In this document: positions 6,169 through 10,248 of the stretch, piece after piece | Position numbering within the stretch: position 1 is the first letter of the stretch | Layout of the letters: each line of letters begins with the position of its first letter | Source: Phycisphaerales bacterium | GTDB taxonomy: Bacteria > Planctomycetota > Phycisphaerae > Phycisphaerales > UBA1924 | DNA: 10,248 nucleotides | Reading direction: 5' to 3' | Assembly: GCA_020054055.1 (NCBI GenBank) | Contig: JAGVLZ010000312.1 | Location: 1-10,248 of the forward strand | Notes under the pieces: generated by a model | Databases searched by the model: none | Told to the model about the DNA's origin: nothing | The model's input: only the letters and a program-made list of their open reading frames with translations | Position numbers and translations under genes: made by a program

Positions 6169-9100
6169 ATGAGGCGCATTTGCAGACTGTTTCGCGGCGC
6201 GGGCTGGTGTCGTGGAGAGACTGCTGGGCTTCGCCATCGGTCGCCCAGTGCATGGGCTGAAGAAGTATCGAGGCACGCTGATCCAGACGCTGGCGCGCCT
6301 GGCAACCATCGATCGGCCCGTTTCACGGGCGGAAGGCATGGATGGCTGGAGCGGGCTTGTTTGATCGCTTCTCTCTTGGTCTTGCTCGCTCGGAGCGCGG
6401 TTTACTCGGCACCGATCGTGATTGAGGATCTGGAGGAGCCGTCGGAGTGGACGGCTTCGGGGTCGGATGGGGTGAAGGCTTCGGTGAGCGCGGATGAGGC
6501 GGATGCTGCAAGTGGAGGCGGGTCGCTTCGGGTGGACTTCGACTTTCAGCGCGGGTCGGGGTTTGTGGTCTTTCGGCGGGATGTCGAGATTGATCTGCCC
6601 CCGAACTGGAAGTTCTCCTTCAACGTGCGCGGCGAGTGCCCGACGAACAACTTCGAGTTCAAGTTGATCGATGAGACGGGGGACAATGTGTGGTGGGTGA
6701 ACAAGCGCGCGTATGAGTTTCCGGCGCAGTGGACGTGCGAGACGCTGAAGAAGCGGCATTTTTCGTTCGCGTGGGGGCCGGCGGGAGCGGACAGACCATT
6801 GACGAAGGTGAGGGCGATTGAAATCGCAGTGGCGGCGGGTGCGGGTGGGAAGGGGTCGGTGTGGATCGAGGGGTTGGAGTTTGAGGAAATGGGAGAGATC
6901 GCGCAGGACGGTCCGGTGCGGGTGCGGGCGAGTTCTTCGGCGGAGGGTCACGCGCCGCCGGCGGAGTTGCCGCCGGACGGCAGGATCAACTGGCTGCGCG
7001 GCGCGGACGATATTGCATCGCATATCGAGTTGGATTTCGGCGGGGTTCGTGAGTTCGGCGGTGTTTCGCTTCGCTGGGGAGAGGGGCGGCCGCCGGAGTA
7101 CGTCGTCGAGGTTCGAGACCCGCGAACAGGTTGGAAGGCGGTGCCGCATGTGGTCGGCGCGGACGACGGATTGGATTTCGTGGCGATCCCCGAGGGCGAA
7201 GGGGACGCGGTGCGCATTCGAGCGACTCGGTCAGTCGGCGTGCATGGAGCGGTGCTTGAGGCGGTGCGAGTCAGGGACCTTTCGTTTTCGGAGACGCCCA
7301 ACGCGTTTCTCCGTGCGGTCGCGGCTGAGTCGCCACGCGGTCGATACCCGCGCGCGTTTCTCGGCGAGCAGAACTACTGGACGGTCATCGGCGCACCGGG
7401 CGACGAGCAGGAAGCGCTGATCAGCGAGGACGGCGCGATCGAGTTGGGAAAGGGTGGACCGACGGTTGAGCCTTTCCTGTGGTTCGATGATCGGCTGCAC
7501 TCGTGGGCGGATGCGGAGATGTCGCACTCGCTGGCGGAAGGCTCGCTGCCGATCCCGACGGTGACGTGGCGCGTCGGCGGCGTGCGGCTGGAGATCACGG
7601 CATTGGCGCACGGGCCGACGGGCGCGGCCCACCTGTGTGCGCGGTACACGGTGACGAATGAGCGTCCTGAACCGCTGCCCATCGCGCTGGCGCTGGCGCT
7701 GCGGCCCTTCCAAGTGCTGCCGCCCATGCAGGAGTTGAACATGGTTGGCGGCGTTTCGCCGATCACGGTGACGAGCGTGGACGGCGGGTTCATCGCGCAG
7801 CCTTGGGGGGTGTGGTTCGAGGAGATCCCGGAGGAGTTCGCGGAGGGCGCGTGCGAGTTCCGTTCGAGCGACGTCGTGCGTTGGCTCGAGTCGGGGTTTC
7901 TTCCGAGGAGCCGCGGTTCGATCGACGGCTCCCAACTCTCATCTGGAGCAGCAAAATTCTCTGGCGTCCTCGATCCGGGAGAATCGGTCAACTTTTCGTG
8001 GGTCGCGGGGTTGTCGGCGGAGAGCCGGCCGCGGAACCCGTTTCATGCGGCACCACCCGCGATCCAATGCCATGAGCAGGCATTGACCCAGTGGCGCGAG
8101 CGGCTCGACCGCGTTTCCTTCTCGCTGCCGCCGAGCGCGCAGCGTTACGCCGACACCTTCCGCTCACAGGTCGCGTACATCCTGATTAATCGGGATGGCG
8201 CGGCGATCCAGCCCGGATCGCGGTCGTATGACCGAACGTGGATACGTGATGGGGCGCTGACTTCGACGGCGCTGCTCTATGCGGGGCACCCGGAGGAGGT
8301 GAGGGCGTTCATCGACTGGTTCGCGCCGTTTCAGTATGAGGATGGGAAGGTGCCTTGCTGCGCGGATGAGCGCGGGCCTGACCCGGTGCCGGAGCATGAC
8401 AGTCATGGCGAGTTCATCTATGCGGTCGCGGAGTACGACAGGTTCATGCGCGACGATGCGTTTCTGCGTTCGCATGTCGGTCGCGTGGCGAAGGCGGTGG
8501 ACTACATCGTATCGCTGCGAGCGCAGCGGATGACCGACCAGTACAAGCATGGCGAGGGGATTGAGCGGGCGAAATACGGCCTCGTGCCCGAGTCGATCAG
8601 TCACGAGGGGTACTCGGCGAAGCCGATGCACTCCTATTGGGATGATTTCTGGGTGCTGCGGGGGCTTGAGGATGCGGCGTACATCGGCGGGCGGCTGGGC
8701 GGTGAAGGGCTGGAGGCGCGGGCGTTGTCGGCGGCGGCTTCGATGCGGACGTGCCTGTACGACTCGATGCGCCTCGCGATGAAGATCAAGGGGATCGACT
8801 ACATCCCGGGGTGCGTGGAACTCGGCGATTTTGATGCGACCTCCACCTCGATCGGCGTGTTCCCGGTCGGTGAGTTGGGGAGAATTCCCGAGCCGCAGTT
8901 GGCGAACACCTTCGATCGGTACGCGAAGTGGTTCGATGATCGGGCCGCGGGTCGCCTCGAATGGAAGGATTACACGCCATACGAGATCCGGAACACGACG
9001 ACGTTCCTGCTGCTGGGGCGACGCGATGTGACGCACCGGATGATGGACTTCTTCTTCAAGGATCAGCGGCCGGCGGGGTGGAATGCGTGGGCGGAGGTGG

Positions 9101-9510
9101 TGCGGAACGGGTATCGCACGCCGGGGTTCCTGGGGGATATCCCGCACACCTGGGTGGGGTCGGACTTCGTGAAGTTGCTGCGGACGATGTTCGTTCACGA
9201 GCGCGGCGATGGGGCGCTCGTGGTGGGGATGGGGATCACGAGGGAGTGGATCGAGGGGGGTGCCGCGGCGTCGCGGCTGCCCACGCACTATGGGGAGTTG
9301 TCGTTGAGTTTCGGGATGCGCGATGGGGGGCGGTGGGTGAAGTTTGAGGGGGAGTTGCGCGGGGCGCCGCCGGGGGGAGTGGAGATTGCGCTCGAGGAAT
9401 TGGGAGGCGCGGAAATTGAGGTTGAGGGGAAAAGGGTTGGGTTGAATGAGGCGGGGCGGTTGGTGGTGGGGTGGCCGGTGGGGGAGGTGGTGATTCGATC
9501 AAAGGAATGA
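6169..9510 (+). CDS. Large exported modular (alpha/alpha)6-barrel protein, probable glycoside hydrolase of unassigned family
   Basis: From the ATG at 6169 this is 1,113 residues. After a hydrophobic export segment (about 60-81, CLIASLLVLLARSAVYSA) come: a CBM11/CIA30-like jelly roll (about 83-241, from IVIEDLEEPSEW); a discoidin/F5/8-type-C-like module (about 247-370); a super-sandwich (about 376-630); an (alpha/alpha)6 barrel (about 650-1030); and a short beta-rich tail. The barrel has YDRTWIRDGALTSTALLYAG (687-706), PEHDSHGEF (741-749), PESISHEGY (807-815), HSYWDDFW (821-828), WNAWAEVV (971-978) and GDIPHTWVGSDFV (989-1001). Asp694, Glu742, Glu808 and Glu976 are candidate acidic catalytic residues. 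The architecture resembles GH15/GH65/GH94-like enzymes, but I cannot place it in a named family. GGAGGG precedes the ATG by 4 nt, yet this leaves about 60 residues before the signal core; CTG at 6346 or TTG at 6361 are alternatives. The operator at 6113-6126 suggests co-regulation with GH1. Confidence 0.82.
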   Translation: MRRICRLFRGAGWCRGETAGLRHRSPSAWAEEVSRHADPDAGAPGNHRSARFTGGRHGWLERACLIASLLVLLARSAVYSAPIVIEDLEEPSEWTASGSDGVKASVSADEADAASGGGSLRVDFDFQRGSGFVVFRRDVEIDLPPNWKFSFNVRGECPTNNFEFKLIDETGDNVWWVNKRAYEFPAQWTCETLKKRHFSFAWGPAGADRPLTKVRAIEIAVAAGAGGKGSVWIEGLEFEEMGEIAQDGPVRVRASSSAEGHAPPAELPPDGRINWLRGADDIASHIELDFGGVREFGGVSLRWGEGRPPEYVVEVRDPRTGWKAVPHVVGADDGLDFVAIPEGEGDAVRIRATRSVGVHGAVLEAVRVRDLSFSETPNAFLRAVAAESPRGRYPRAFLGEQNYWTVIGAPGDEQEALISEDGAIELGKGGPTVEPFLWFDDRLHSWADAEMSHSLAEGSLPIPTVTWRVGGVRLEITALAHGPTGAAHLCARYTVTNERPEPLPIALALALRPFQVLPPMQELNMVGGVSPITVTSVDGGFIAQPWGVWFEEIPEEFAEGACEFRSSDVVRWLESGFLPRSRGSIDGSQLSSGAAKFSGVLDPGESVNFSWVAGLSAESRPRNPFHAAPPAIQCHEQALTQWRERLDRVSFSLPPSAQRYADTFRSQVAYILINRDGAAIQPGSRSYDRTWIRDGALTSTALLYAGHPEEVRAFIDWFAPFQYEDGKVPCCADERGPDPVPEHDSHGEFIYAVAEYDRFMRDDAFLRSHVGRVAKAVDYIVSLRAQRMTDQYKHGEGIERAKYGLVPESISHEGYSAKPMHSYWDDFWVLRGLEDAAYIGGRLGGEGLEARALSAAASMRTCLYDSMRLAMKIKGIDYIPGCVELGDFDATSTSIGVFPVGELGRIPEPQLANTFDRYAKWFDDRAAGRLEWKDYTPYEIRNTTTFLLLGRRDVTHRMMDFFFKDQRPAGWNAWAEVVRNGYRTPGFLGDIPHTWVGSDFVKLLRTMFVHERGDGALVVGMGITREWIEGGAAASRLPTHYGELSLSFGMRDGGRWVKFEGELRGAPPGGVEIALEELGGAEIEVEGKRVGLNEAGRLVVGWPVGEVVIRSKE

Positions 9511-9574
9511 GCGACCGTCGTGCCGGCGACGCGATGGGCGCCGCCGGTGTCCCTCCCCCGGCTCGCGGACTCGC

Positions 9575-9599
9575 CACCCCCTCCCAAGGGGAGGGGGTG
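9575..9599. terminator. Strong GC-rich hairpin between convergent genes
   Basis: A perfect 11-bp stem (CACCCCCTCCC at 9575-9585 pairing with 9589-9599) has a 3-nt loop. It sits in the 97-bp gap between the large protein's stop (9510) and the minus-strand frame ending at 9608. There is no clear T-run on either strand. It may be a bidirectional terminator or a copy of a dispersed intergenic repeat; purine/pyrimidine-biased hairpins of this kind often recur within a genome. Confidence 0.5.
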
Positions 9600-9607
9600 T
9601 TGGTGCA

Positions 9608-10027
9608 CTACTGATTCGCGGCGACGGTTCCTTGCAGTTTGATGTAGGCGTCGATGGCGGCGACGAGTTGGTCGGCGGTGATGGTCTGGTCGTCCGTCAG
9701 GGGCTGGACTCCCTTTCGCTTGCAGAAGGCGGCCTCGGTTGGGGTGAGGCCGGATTGATCGATCTGGTTGAAGAGCGCTGCGCAGAGGTCGAAGGCGCGG
9801 CGTGTGGTGTTGTCCGGCGGGAGCGAGGCGACGCGGCGCGCGTAGGCGACGGGGTCGAAGGCGAGACGGTTCGCGGGGTCCTTCGCCTGTCCCACGTCTT
9901 CGAGGAGCGCTTCGCGGTAGTCCGCGAGGTTGGCGTCGAGCGAGGCGAGGGTGTCGAGGATGGCGCGGAGCATGGAAGCCGAGACGCGCGGCGCGGCGAC
10001 GAGTCGGTCCTGCGAATCTCCGCCCAC
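9608..10027 (-). CDS. Hypothetical protein, downstream half of a TAG-interrupted reading frame
   Basis: The minus-strand frame gives 139 residues from a GTG at 10025-10027, ending TVAANQ. It is mostly predicted helix, with a segment resembling the C-terminal parts of planctomycete secreted proteins of unknown role (AFDLCAALFNQIDQ, then TPTEAAFCKRKGVQPL), but I recognise no family. The GTG has no Shine-Dalgarno. The same frame stays open and coding-like for 15 more codons upstream (DGLGGRSLYIDRPLV), up to a single TAG at 10073-10075. Beyond that TAG the frame continues with similar high-GC third-position codon use. It is therefore more likely the C-terminal part of one longer gene split by a nonsense change, a sequencing error or readthrough than an independent gene. 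No signal peptide or membrane segment is visible in this part. Confidence 0.55.
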   Translation of the reverse strand: MGGDSQDRLVAAPRVSASMLRAILDTLASLDANLADYREALLEDVGQAKDPANRLAFDPVAYARRVASLPPDNTTRRAFDLCAALFNQIDQSGLTPTEAAFCKRKGVQPLTDDQTITADQLVAAIDAYIKLQGTVAANQ

Positions 10028-10072
10028 GAGGGGGCGGTCGATGTAGAGCGACCGTCCGCCCAGGCCGTCAAT

Positions 10073-10248
10073 CTACTCGGGAGTGGATGACGCGCGGAGG
10101 TAAAGATCGAGGCGCTCGATGGCGTCGCGCAGGTTGGAGTCCGGCACGAAGTCTTCCGGGAGCAGCGGATTCGCGGCGTCGAAGGAAGCCGACGGATCGA
10201 ATGAGCGATTGAGTGCCGAGCCGAGGTCGTTGCCCGATCCATCGCCCG
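10073..10248 (-). CDS. Hypothetical protein, C-terminal fragment running off right edge, ends at in-frame TAG
   Basis: The last 57 codons before the TAG at 10073-10075 are visible. They begin with a Gly/Asp/Ser-rich stretch (GDGSGNDLGSALNRSFDP) and continue with LLPEDFVPDSNLRDAIERLDLYLRASS. Codon use is strongly GC-ending and coding-like. The frame is identical to that of 9608-10027, so both are probably parts of one gene. The 5' end lies outside the window and no family is recognised. If the TAG is genuine, this protein ends at STPE. Confidence 0.55.
   Translation of the reverse strand, partial: GDGSGNDLGSALNRSFDPSASFDAANPLLPEDFVPDSNLRDAIERLDLYLRASSTPE

Overview
The window is about 10 kb of high-GC bacterial DNA. 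It looks like a planctomycete, probably class Phycisphaerae. The reasons are a short PEP-CTERM exoprotein whose tail starts VPAPGA and ends in four arginines, very large modular secreted carbohydrate-active proteins, and strong GC bias at third codon positions. The bias also creates many long antisense shadow frames. The taxonomic call is inference.

Layout: positions 1-781 (minus) hold the 5' part of a GH94-type glycoside phosphorylase that runs off the left edge. Positions 1049-1813 (minus) encode a PEP-CTERM exoprotein followed by a clear intrinsic terminator. Positions 2000-3502 (minus) encode an exported, probably lipid-anchored GH144/PF10091 'glycoamylase' protein, of the endo-beta-1,2-glucanase type. 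Divergent from it, 3564-4607 (plus) encodes a LacI-family repressor, which converges on a GH1 beta-glucosidase at 4645-6051 (minus). Divergent from GH1, about 6169-9510 (plus) encodes an exported protein of about 1,100 residues with two N-terminal beta-sandwich modules, a super-sandwich and an (alpha/alpha)6 barrel. After a strong GC-rich hairpin, an unrecognised minus-strand reading frame (9608-10248) is split by one in-frame TAG.

How the parts fit: this reads as a carbohydrate-utilisation locus. The exported GH144-like enzyme and the large exported barrel protein would cut a glucan outside the cytoplasm. The GH94 phosphorylase and GH1 beta-glucosidase, both without signal peptides, would finish oligosaccharides in the cytosol. 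The GH144 + GH94 pairing points to beta-1,2-glucan or sophoro-oligosaccharides as the likely substrate. No transporter is visible in the window.

The main hidden signal is a set of three 14-bp palindromes that all fit TGNAANCGNTTNCA, the form of LacI/CcpA-type operators. They sit upstream of GH94 (851-864), the PEP-CTERM gene (1906-1919) and in the GH1/large-protein divergent gap (6113-6126). The first two lie directly downstream of near-identical sigma70-like promoters with 17-bp spacers. This makes the unknown PEP-CTERM protein and the unknown barrel protein candidate members of the same sugar-responsive regulon.
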